From positions 1 to 64,000 of the forward strand of contig DASXFN010000020.1 of the NCBI GenBank assembly GCA_036489565.1: a stretch of 64,000 nucleotides of DNA. Direction: 5' to 3'. Source of the DNA: JAICKN01 sp036489565. Its GTDB lineage: Bacteria > Acidobacteriota > Terriglobia > Terriglobales > Acidobacteriaceae. The notes under the pieces are model-generated. The model saw only the letters and a program-made list of their open reading frames with translations. It searched no databases and was not told the origin of the DNA. Shown here piece by piece: positions 35,933 through 42,804 of this stretch. The position numbers and the translations under genes were made by a program. Each line of letters starts with the position of its first letter. Position 1 is the stretch's first letter.

Positions 35933-37027
35933 ATGTTAGTTGTCATGAAAGCTCACGCTACGCCCGAAGAAGTGCGCGCCGTCTGTCAAAAAATCGAGTC
36001 CATCGGCTATCGCGCCCACACCATTCCCGGAGCGGAGCGGACTGCCATCGGCGTTACCGGAAATAAAGGCGAGATCGAGCCCGGCACCCTGGACGAGATG
36101 CCCGGTGTGCAGGAAGTCATTAAGGTCACCAAGCCTTACAAGTTGGTCAGCCGCGATTGCAAGCAGGAAAACACGGTCATCACCTTCCCCGGTACCGATG
36201 CTACCTTTGGCGGCAAAGGGCTTGCCATCATTGCCGGGCCTTGTTCCATTGAGAGCCGGGAGCAGGCTTTTATCATCGCCGAGAAGGTGCATGCCGCGGG
36301 CGCGCAATTTTTCCGAGGAGGCGCTTACAAGCCGCGCACCTCTCCCTATTCCTTCCAGGGCATGGAGGAAGAAGGCCTTCGCATTATGGCGGAGATCCGT
36401 GACCGCTTTGGCCTGAAGATCGTCACCGAAGCCATTGACCACGAATCGCTGGCGCTGGTGGAGGAGTACGCCGACGTTATCCAGATCGGCGCTCGTAACA
36501 TGCAGAATTTTTCGCTGCTCAAGCGCGCCGGACGTTCGCGCAAACCGGTGCTGCTAAAGCGCGGCATGGCGGCCACTTTGGAAGAATTTTTGATGGCTGC
36601 TGAATACGTAATGAGTGAAGGGAACTACAACGTCGCGCTCTGCGAACGCGGCGTCCGCACCTTTGCCGACCACACGCGGAACACGCTCGACTTAAGCATC
36701 GTCCCCGCCGTGCAGCGCTTGAGCCATCTTCCCATTCTCGTCGATCCCAGCCATGGCACCGGCAAGCGCAACAAAGTTACTCCGCTTTCCCGCGCCGCTG
36801 TGGCGGTAGGCGCCGACGGCCTGATTATCGAGGTCCATCACGATCCCGATAAAGCGCTCTCCGATGGCATGCAGTCGCTCTATCCAGAGCAATTTGAAGA
36901 GTTGATGACCCAGGTGCGCCAAATCGCTCCGGTGGTGGGCAGGACCGTTCCGGCGATCGGTGTCCATGCTCCGGCCGGTTCCATTGCCGCGAAGACCACG
37001 GCACCGCATTTGGAACGGGCTCTGTAA
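35933..37027 (+). CDS. aroF: 3-deoxy-7-phosphoheptulonate synthase (DAHP synthase)
   Basis: 364 aa. The N-terminal ferredoxin-like ACT-type regulatory region (MLVVMKAHATPEEVRAVCQKIESIGYRAHTIPG) precedes the TIM barrel of the type I-beta enzymes (IIAGPCSIESREQA, FFRGGAYKPRTSPYSFQGM, ILVDPSHGTGKRN). It joins PEP and erythrose-4-phosphate in the first shikimate step. GGAGA lies upstream of ATG 35933. The ACT region suggests feedback control by an aromatic amino acid. It is the last ordinary gene before the accessory island. Confidence 0.95.
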   Translation: MLVVMKAHATPEEVRAVCQKIESIGYRAHTIPGAERTAIGVTGNKGEIEPGTLDEMPGVQEVIKVTKPYKLVSRDCKQENTVITFPGTDATFGGKGLAIIAGPCSIESREQAFIIAEKVHAAGAQFFRGGAYKPRTSPYSFQGMEEEGLRIMAEIRDRFGLKIVTEAIDHESLALVEEYADVIQIGARNMQNFSLLKRAGRSRKPVLLKRGMAATLEEFLMAAEYVMSEGNYNVALCERGVRTFADHTRNTLDLSIVPAVQRLSHLPILVDPSHGTGKRNKVTPLSRAAVAVGADGLIIEVHHDPDKALSDGMQSLYPEQFEELMTQVRQIAPVVGRTVPAIGVHAPAGSIAAKTTAPHLERAL

Positions 37028-37202
37028 GAGGCTGTTAAGAAATTCTAAACGCGGACAACTCATCGCTGGTTTAGCTTCCGAGCTGCCGACGATTCTGAAA
37101 GTTGATGGCGATAAGCGCGTTTATGAGGACTTAACTCATCTCGTGTCGCTTGCAAGAGCCGATAGCGCGCTATCACGGTCGTCGCTCTTTCACCACCTGT
37201 GC

Positions 37203-37259
37203 CGTTTCGTCTCTTCTTCGTCAGGTGGAGCGGTACGGACCGTCATTCCACTGTTTATC
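37203..37259. repeat. 57-bp direct repeat, left copy
   Basis: A 57-bp block beginning CGTTTCGTCTCTTCTTCGTC matches 38040-38096 at 54 of 57 positions, in the same orientation. It ends 17 bp before the DUF1398 start. A third, partial relative (CTCTTCTTCGTAAGGTGGA-like) occurs at about 42644. Confidence 0.75.
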
Positions 37260-37276
37260 CTCTGGAGAAAAAAATT

Positions 37277-37693
37277 ATGAGCAAGGCGATTGAAACTCTG
37301 CAAGCCGCACAGAAACGCGCCATGGCGGGCCGCCCCAAGGTAGGAGGCTTTCCGTACCTGGCAGAGACTCTTCGACGCGCAGGGGTGAAGCGCAATCTGT
37401 GGAGCCTTCCATCGTGCCAGAGCTTGTATCTAACAAACGAAGGCCCGGTTGTCATGCAGGGTGCGCCGTTGGTGTCGGGCGCAGCCGATGTGCCCAGGTT
37501 TGACCGGGAATCCCTCATACGAGCGCTGCGAACCGATCAGGCAGGCAAGAGCACTTTCCCGGAGTTCTTGCTGGCGTCGTGGCATGCAGGAGTTGTTCGT
37601 TACGATGTCGACTTCGACGCGCGCACAGTCACGTACTACGGATGCAACGAAGAGGAGTATGTCGAAGGATATCCTGCTGTAAACGTGGATTAG
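37277..37693 (+). CDS. DUF1398 family protein
   Basis: 138 aa from the ATG at 37277 (GGAG nine bases upstream); the longer frame begins inside the 57-bp repeat and is rejected. Conserved features are YLAETLRRAGVKRNLWSLPSCQSLYLTNEGPVV and the C-terminal GVVRYDVDFDARTVTYYGCNEEEYVE. The family is of unknown function and found sporadically across bacteria. It opens the island, and its ends abut hairpin repeats. Confidence 0.75.
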   Translation: MSKAIETLQAAQKRAMAGRPKVGGFPYLAETLRRAGVKRNLWSLPSCQSLYLTNEGPVVMQGAPLVSGAADVPRFDRESLIRALRTDQAGKSTFPEFLLASWHAGVVRYDVDFDARTVTYYGCNEEEYVEGYPAVNVD

Positions 37694-37707
37694 TTGTTCG
37701 GCGGGTG

Positions 37708-37740
37708 GCCCAGCCTTTCGTTTTTTTTGCGAAGGTTGGG
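37708..37740. repeat. Hairpin downstream of DUF1398 gene
   Basis: CCCAGCCTTTCG pairs with GCGAAGGTTGGG around a T8 loop (one G-U pair and one bulged T). It follows the DUF1398 stop by 15 bp and is preceded by GGCGGGTGG, the same leader as the perfect hairpin at 42133-42161 on the far side of the restriction cassette. Confidence 0.55.
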
Positions 37741-37823
37741 GATGTTCATCCGTCACAGCGAAGGGTGTTTTTTTATCCTAGGGGGCTGCCCCATCTTTTC
37801 TTGAAACTTCATGATGCGGCTAT

Positions 37824-37864
37824 CCCGTCCTTGTCCCTGCATTTCTCAGCAGGGACAGGGCGGG
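37824..37864. repeat. TGTCCCTGC/GCAGGGACA palindromic element 1
   Basis: Left arm CCCGTCCTTGTCCCTGC and right arm GCAGGGACAGGGCGGG pair with one bulge and one mismatch around an 8-nt loop. A second element with the same TGTCCCTGC...GCAGGGACA core lies 106 bp on, in the same orientation. Confidence 0.6.
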
Positions 37865-37969
37865 AATTTTGATCTTGGGGTTGAAGCCGCGGATGAACCT
37901 CAAGCGATTTTCTCTTCCGCCCCGTCCCCATATACAGAAATGGGAAGAACGAAAGGAAGTCTAAACCCC

Positions 37970-38005
37970 CACCCTGTCCCTGCAAAGATCGCAGGGACAA
38001 GGGTG
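37970..38005. repeat. TGTCCCTGC/GCAGGGACA palindromic element 2
   Basis: CACCCTGTCCCTGC pairs with GCAGGGACAAGGGTG with one bulged base; loop AAAGATC. Paired with the element at 37824, it makes up much of the 662-bp gene-free stretch between the DUF1398 and methyltransferase genes. Confidence 0.6.
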
Positions 38006-38039
38006 CGGCAACCTTCTAAAGTAAGGGTGGGCCAGCCCC

Positions 38040-38096
38040 CGTTTCGTCTCTTCTTCGTCAGGTGGAGCGGTACGAACCGCCATCCCACTGTTTATC
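38040..38096. repeat. 57-bp direct repeat, right copy
   Basis: This 57-bp block repeats 37203-37259 with three differences (G/A, T/C, T/C). The two copies are 837 bp apart start to start and enclose the DUF1398 gene and the two palindromic elements, which could mark a past insertion or duplication. Confidence 0.75.
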
Positions 38097-38274
38097 TTGG
38101 GTCCTATGTTGAGTACGTGCAGAAGCTTGGACATGAGGCGCCTGGGATCTATTCGTAGGGCTGTGTGCAAACGGGGTACGTCCCGTCTGTCCCCGTATTT
38201 TCCCCCGTATTTTCCAGCTTTCTTTCGGTTTACATCATTGCAATTCGCAAAGTTGGGATTAGCCCTAGGAGTGA

Positions 38275-38302
38275 TCGACAGCCATTTCTAGTGCTATAGA
38301 AT
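38275..38302 (+). promoter_or_regulatory. Putative promoter of the restriction cassette
   Basis: TCGACA (38275-38280) and TAGAAT (38297-38302) are 5 of 6 matches to -35 and -10 consensus at 16-bp spacing, ending 53 bp before the methyltransferase start. The surrounding DNA is AT-rich. Position and spacing fit; there is no experimental or comparative support. Confidence 0.35.
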
Positions 38303-38327
38303 AAAAAATTACAAAGTAGCTATCAGC

Positions 38328-38355
38328 AAGTTTAAACTTATTCGGACTTGCCGAA
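38328..38355. promoter_or_regulatory. Palindrome and inverted repeat before the first methyltransferase
   Basis: AAGTTTAAACTT (38328-38339) is a perfect 12-bp palindrome, and TTCGG-ACTTG-CCGAA (38341-38355) an inverted repeat with 5-bp arms that ends directly at the ATG of 38356, where a Shine-Dalgarno would be. Both are placed as operators or as a start-masking hairpin would be; C5 methyltransferases of type II systems are known to repress their own promoters. Confidence 0.4.
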
Positions 38356-39546
38356 ATGATGCCCAAACTCAACAAAAAGAGTAATGCAAAGTCAAGTGCT
38401 GCGGGAGTGCCCTCCCTGAGCATCTTTTCTGGTGCAGGAGGTCTCGACCTTGGATTGCACTTGGCGGGGGGAAGATCGCTTGCCTGTATTGAGTTTGATA
38501 CAGATTGTATCGCAACGCTTAAAGCCAACCGTGTTTTCGGTAAAACAGCATTAATGGAACGCGATATTAGGGAGGTAGGTGCGGCAGAGCTTCTTGCAGT
38601 AACCGGCAGTAAAAAAAGAGAGGTGGCACTCCTGATAGGTGGCCCACCTTGCCAACCATTTTCTAAAGCTGCATATTGGACTTCCACTGGTGAAGAAGCA
38701 AGAAGGCGTGAGTCGCTACCTGGACGTATAAAGCGGACGGCAGAACCGAAATCGTATAAGAGACGCGTATTCAATCCCAGCATTGATCCTCGGTCAGAGA
38801 TGATCAATGAATACCTGCGCATTCTAGCGGGGGTGCAACCCTCGGGTTTCGTATTTGAAAATGTAATGAGCATACGTCACCCTTCAAGTAAACCTCTGTT
38901 TGAAGCTTTTTTGGTTGCTGTCAAAGAGCTCGGATATGCCGTCACGGTGTCCGAATTGAATGCAGCTGAGTTCGGCGTTCCCCAACTCCGCAAGAGAGTA
39001 TTTGTTACTGGTTTGCGCGGCAAGATTTCTCCTGCCCCTCCTTTGCCAACACATTCGTTGAATAACGAACGTTCCAGAAACCTGTGGAAAGCCGTGTCCG
39101 TGGAGTCTCCGCTAGAGGCGTTCGCAGGGAAGAAATATTTTGAGAAAGAGGAAGTTATCGCAGGTAGATACGCGGAGCATCTCAAGGAAATCCCTCCTGG
39201 ATGGAACTACAAAGCATTATCCTCTTGGGCCGGACATCCGGAACCGTCATTTGAGGCAGAGACCCGTTTTTGGCACTTCCTGCTAAAGTTGCACCCTGAA
39301 AAGCCTTCTTGGACAATTGCAGCCAGCCCGGGCCCATGGACTGGCCCATTTCACTGGAAAACGCGCCGATTACGAATACCAGAATTGGCAGCACTACAAG
39401 CCTTCCCTAAGGACTACATATTTTCGGGGGTACGCCGTAGCGTACAGCGGCAGATCGGCAATGCAGTTCCTCCGCTTCTCGCCCAAAGAGTAATCGAGAC
39501 CGTGCTTGGGCCCATCGAAGGAAGGAATCTAAGTGGCAATGCTTAG
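38356..39546 (+). CDS. C5-cytosine DNA methyltransferase 1 of an RM system
   Basis: 396 aa. Motif I FSGAGGLDLGL, motif IV GGPPCQPFSKA with the catalytic Cys, motif VI FVFENVMSI, motif VIII VPQLRKRVFVTG and motif X RQIGNAVPPLLAQRV are all present and in order. The target-recognition region between VIII and IX is rather short. It methylates cytosine C5 in duplex DNA using SAM. No clear Shine-Dalgarno; the start is flanked by an inverted repeat. It overlaps the second methyltransferase by 14 bp. Codon use and base composition are more AT-rich than flanking core genes, consistent with transfer. Confidence 0.95.
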   Translation: MMPKLNKKSNAKSSAAGVPSLSIFSGAGGLDLGLHLAGGRSLACIEFDTDCIATLKANRVFGKTALMERDIREVGAAELLAVTGSKKREVALLIGGPPCQPFSKAAYWTSTGEEARRRESLPGRIKRTAEPKSYKRRVFNPSIDPRSEMINEYLRILAGVQPSGFVFENVMSIRHPSSKPLFEAFLVAVKELGYAVTVSELNAAEFGVPQLRKRVFVTGLRGKISPAPPLPTHSLNNERSRNLWKAVSVESPLEAFAGKKYFEKEEVIAGRYAEHLKEIPPGWNYKALSSWAGHPEPSFEAETRFWHFLLKLHPEKPSWTIAASPGPWTGPFHWKTRRLRIPELAALQAFPKDYIFSGVRRSVQRQIGNAVPPLLAQRVIETVLGPIEGRNLSGNA

Positions 39547-40672
39547 TTCCGTGAGCCTCTTTTCCGGATGCGGTGGCCTCGACCTAGGCTTGCAATGGGC
39601 GGGTTTTCAAGCAAAAGCATGCGTTGAAATGAGCGCAGATGCGTGTGCTTCTCTCCGTGCAAACTATCTTGGGAACCACGTAATACATGATCGTATTGAA
39701 AATGTGTCTTCGGAGTGCTTGCTGCAAGTCGCTCAAGTCCAACCCGGAGAATTAGATCTTTTATCAGGTGGTCCGCCCTGTCCGCCGTACTCAAAATCTC
39801 GGTTCTATCGCAAAGAGAAACCTCGTGCCTTGGACGACCCAACTTCCGACACCCTAGTAAATTACCTGCGAGTTCTTCGAGATTTGCGCCCACGAGCCTT
39901 TTTGCTTGAGAACGTTGCAGGAATGGCTTTTAAAGTTCATGCACCAGCCTTGAATCTGATCCTTCGTACGGCAGAGGAGTTGGGATACAACGTCACTTAT
40001 CGCGTGGTAAACGCAGCAGATTATGGGGTCGCTCAAATGCGAGAACGACTGCTGATCGTCGGTATGCGTTCGGAATATGAGTTCCAATTTCCCGAAGAGA
40101 CACACGGAGAAACTACCGAACAACTAACACTTACTGGTAAGCGGCCGTGGATAACAGCGGGCGAAGTCCTCAATGATCAGGATACGCTTGAAAATGCAGA
40201 TGACACAGGGCACTTTGCGGGTGGGCAATTCCACTCGCTTCTCGAACAGATACCCCCTGGCGACAACTACTTGTTCTTCACGGCTAAGCGAGGGCATCCA
40301 TATCCTCAATTCGAGTGGCGGAAGAGATATTGGTCTTTTCTCTTGAAATTATCTCCAGATTTGCCGTCGTGGACCATCCAAGCAAGACGGTCAAACAACA
40401 TGGGCCCATTCCATTGGCGAAATCGTATTCTTCGGATCGAAGAAATTAAACGTCTGCAATCATTCCCAGATTCGTTTGCGCTCGAGGGAAACATTGAGTC
40501 AGCATGGCGACAAATTGGAAATGCTGTACCACCAAAGCTGGCACATGCCGTCGGGCTAAGCATTCGCGAGGCTCTTCTTTCGCAGGAGGAGCTATTAGTG
40601 CAACTCGCAGCATCTTCTAGAAAGGTCGGCATTGATGGAGAGCATAGAGAAGCGACTGCCATTCGCGGGTGA
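39533..40672 (+). CDS. C5-cytosine DNA methyltransferase 2 of an RM system
   Basis: 379 aa from the GTG at 39533 with GAAGGAAT in front (an ATG two codons in is equally possible). Motifs: FSGCGGLDLGL, GGPPCPPYSKS with catalytic Cys, FLLENVAGM, VAQMRERLLIVG, RQIGNAVPPKLAHAV. The C-terminal third aligns by eye with methyltransferase 1 (EIPPGWNY vs QIPPGDNY, FHWKTRRLRIPEL vs FHWRNRILRIEEI), so the two are diverged paralogues. Two C5 enzymes in one cassette usually each modify one strand of an asymmetric recognition site. The endonuclease gene starts within its last 40 bp. Confidence 0.95.
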   Translation: MAMLSSVSLFSGCGGLDLGLQWAGFQAKACVEMSADACASLRANYLGNHVIHDRIENVSSECLLQVAQVQPGELDLLSGGPPCPPYSKSRFYRKEKPRALDDPTSDTLVNYLRVLRDLRPRAFLLENVAGMAFKVHAPALNLILRTAEELGYNVTYRVVNAADYGVAQMRERLLIVGMRSEYEFQFPEETHGETTEQLTLTGKRPWITAGEVLNDQDTLENADDTGHFAGGQFHSLLEQIPPGDNYLFFTAKRGHPYPQFEWRKRYWSFLLKLSPDLPSWTIQARRSNNMGPFHWRNRILRIEEIKRLQSFPDSFALEGNIESAWRQIGNAVPPKLAHAVGLSIREALLSQEELLVQLAASSRKVGIDGEHREATAIRG

Positions 40673-42050
40673 ATTTTCTCCAGGACAAGTTGATCTACGT
40701 CGCGTCTTAGAACTCGCATCACAATCTGATTCCGAGAAGTCATTTGCGGAAGCAGTGCGCACTGAATATTTCGCTGACTCTTGCGAGTCCTACAAAGGGG
40801 AAAAACGTCACATTCAGCAAACCAAACGAGCGAAGAATGTTCTTCTCGGAATGCGTGCATATAGGCTTTTGGACAGTGGATTTTTACTAACTCCGATTGG
40901 TTCGGAACTGCTTCGCTTAGATAAGCGCTCAGCTTACCGTCACTTTGCAGCGCATATCATTACAGAAGTGCACGGTCAAAACGTTTTAGGCGCAGTCGAT
41001 CGGTTATATACAAAAGGCGACAGGGTTGGGAAAGCGAGCATTAGCCTGGAATTGCGGCGTTCTGGATACATCATGCCAACCGCAACAACAGCTCATCTGA
41101 TATTACTGAAGTGGCTTCGAGAAGCTGGCTTGTTCCTCAAGGATAAATCGTACGAATTGAACCGTACAGTTCTTAGCGAAATACTTGGAACAACTCAAAC
41201 TATCTTGACGGACTTGGATGGCCTATCACATAACGAACGAATATTCCTTCTTGCTTTAACAAAATTGATCACAGATGAAACCAAAAGCTTAAAGGTTTCG
41301 GACGTAATGGAATATGCTCAGAATCTCCTAAACTTAAAAGTACGAGAGGATCAATGGCGCTCTAAACTTCTCGATCCGCTAAGTAAAGCAGGCTGGATTG
41401 CCCTTGAATCTGGTACTAGTGGTAGAGGCGCGAAATCAGGAAGAGTGACGCCAACAGAGGTATTTAAGAGTCAGTACCTAGCACCGCTTTTACAACAGCA
41501 AGAATCCGAGATGCCACAAGAACTAAGGAAAGGGCTAAATCGGTCGTTCGACAAAATCTTAGCTGAGATGGCCTCAGAAGATACATATATTAAAGGCACC
41601 GCGTTAGAGCATCTTGCTGGAAGAATCACCCAACTGCTTGATTTGAAACCCAAACATCTGCGTTTAAGGTCTTCGATGACAGGTGGTACGGAGGTGGATC
41701 TGATTGCTGAGTCTACGCGGCTCATCTTTAGTCGATGGCAAGTACAATGTAAAAATACTAAAACTTTGGCGGCAGATGATGTTGCGAAAGAAGTGGGTAT
41801 CGCAGTCAGTTTGCGGTCACAGGTAATTCTTATGGTCACGACGGGACGTGCTGGTAAGGTGGTTTATCAGTATGGTCGTAAAATTAATGAAACAACTGCA
41901 ATGCAAGTAATTGTTCTTGATGGTAAAGACCTGCAAGAAGTTGCGAAAGACTCGTCTGCTGCTGGTGTTACACTCACGAAAATTTTGGACAGCAGAGCCG
42001 AGCAAGTCATGCAGCATAAAGCCGTGCAGCTTAATCTTCCCGAATATTAG
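40635..42050 (+). CDS. Mrr-like restriction endonuclease of the RM cassette
   Basis: 471 aa from the ATG at 40635 (TTG 40632 is the alternative). The N-terminal 300 residues look like a winged-helix DNA-recognition part (MPTATTAHLILLKWLREAGLF, SLKVSDVMEYAQNLLNLKVREDQWRSKLLDPLSKAGWI). The C-terminal catalytic part carries GGTEVDLIAESTRLIFSRWQVQCKN: the Asp and a QxK (Q-V-Q-C-K) of the PD-(D/E)XK fold in its Mrr form, preceded by a Glu-bearing helix. It presumably cuts the unmethylated target of the two upstream enzymes. The 41-bp overlap and low GC support a single transferred cassette. Confidence 0.83.
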   Translation: MESIEKRLPFAGEFSPGQVDLRRVLELASQSDSEKSFAEAVRTEYFADSCESYKGEKRHIQQTKRAKNVLLGMRAYRLLDSGFLLTPIGSELLRLDKRSAYRHFAAHIITEVHGQNVLGAVDRLYTKGDRVGKASISLELRRSGYIMPTATTAHLILLKWLREAGLFLKDKSYELNRTVLSEILGTTQTILTDLDGLSHNERIFLLALTKLITDETKSLKVSDVMEYAQNLLNLKVREDQWRSKLLDPLSKAGWIALESGTSGRGAKSGRVTPTEVFKSQYLAPLLQQQESEMPQELRKGLNRSFDKILAEMASEDTYIKGTALEHLAGRITQLLDLKPKHLRLRSSMTGGTEVDLIAESTRLIFSRWQVQCKNTKTLAADDVAKEVGIAVSLRSQVILMVTTGRAGKVVYQYGRKINETTAMQVIVLDGKDLQEVAKDSSAAGVTLTKILDSRAEQVMQHKAVQLNLPEY

Positions 42051-42132
42051 AGACGTTCCAGACACGTTATCAGGGCAAACTGGGGATAGACGGAACCTTC
42101 CCCCGTGCCGCCTCGCTAACCTTGGCGGGTGG

Positions 42133-42161
42133 CCCACACAACGCGGTTTTCGTTGTGTGGG
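42133..42161. repeat. Perfect hairpin after the restriction cassette
   Basis: CCCACACAACG and CGTTGTGTGGG form an 11-bp perfect stem with a 7-nt loop, followed by GAATTAAAAG. The leader GGCGGGTGG is identical to that before the hairpin at 37708. It may end the cassette transcript, but a T-tract is lacking. Confidence 0.55.
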
Positions 42162-42251
42162 GAATTAAAAGCTTCCTTCCGCGCTTTCTTAGATCGACTC
42201 GATCATTTTCAGCCCACTCAATCCCGGTTTTGAGCTTGAGTGGGATTCGCA

Positions 42252-42581
42252 CTATTTCTCCATCATTCTTTTCTTGCCCTCCGTCATCACCCTCCGCAGG
42301 ATCCGGTTGATGCGCGTCTGGTAGCCCGGCCCTTTGGACTTAAGCCAGTCCACCACCTCGCAATCCACGCGCAGGGAGATTCTTTGCTTCCGCGGACGGC
42401 TCCATCGCGACTCCGCTCCCGCATCCTCCTCCGCCAGCCGCAACAACTCATCTTTTACAGACGATCCTCCCCCGGCCCCACGCCCCGCCGACGCACGCAG
42501 CCGCGCGATTTTCCCTCTCCGCAAGCGAGTCGTCCGCAACCCTGTCTTTTTCTTCTGTGTTTTCCCACGTTTAGCTGTCAT
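42252..42581 (-). CDS. BrnA-like antitoxin, orphan
   Basis: 109 aa from the ATG at 42581; a GTG one codon earlier is equivalent. The N-terminal half is extremely Arg/Lys-rich (KRGKTQKKKTGLRTTRLRRGKI); the C-terminal domain has RKQRISLRVDCEVVDWLKSKGPGYQTRINRILRRVM, the typical BrnA ribbon-helix-helix (RxSLRLDxDVxxWxKxxGxGYQTRIN). BrnA normally neutralises the BrnT ribonuclease and represses the brnTA operon. No BrnT frame exists on either side, so the gene is an orphan or a general DNA-binding protein. Confidence 0.75.
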   Translation of the reverse strand: MTAKRGKTQKKKTGLRTTRLRRGKIARLRASAGRGAGGGSSVKDELLRLAEEDAGAESRWSRPRKQRISLRVDCEVVDWLKSKGPGYQTRINRILRRVMTEGKKRMMEK

Positions 42582-42667
42582 CACATTATTGTATAGCTCT
42601 GACCGTCATGACGATGTGTTCCCCAAGGAACACTTTCGCAGCCGCCTCTTCTTCGTAAGGTGGACTA

Positions 42668-42697
42668 GCCTCGGCGAGGAAGTCTCTTTGCCGAGGC
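42668..42697. repeat. GC-rich hairpin near the BrnA-like gene
   Basis: GCCTCGGC and GCCGAGGC form a perfect 8-bp stem around a 14-nt loop in the 223-bp gap between the BrnA-like gene and the GH16 gene. The bases just before it (CTCTTCTTCGTAAGGTGGA) resemble the 57-bp repeats, so this may be a third, partial relative of the same element. Confidence 0.5.
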
Positions 42698-42804
42698 CTG
42701 GGATCCAAGTGGTTCACGGAACGGTTCCACACTAATGCGCTCGCAGCGCACTTCCAGCACGGTCAGGTATTCTGTACCGCCCGGCGCTCACCCTTGATCT
42801 CAGC

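Noticed and set aside
37199..37276. Extended start of the DUF1398 protein
   Set aside because: The extension is encoded by the 57-bp repeat; a good Shine-Dalgarno supports the ATG at 37277.
37824..38005. CRISPR array
   Set aside because: The palindromes are only two, of different lengths, with no regular spacers and no cas genes nearby.
42585..42804. BrnT toxin gene beside the BrnA-like gene
   Set aside because: No frame of BrnT size or motif (FEWDxxKAxxN) could be found on either strand in this gap.
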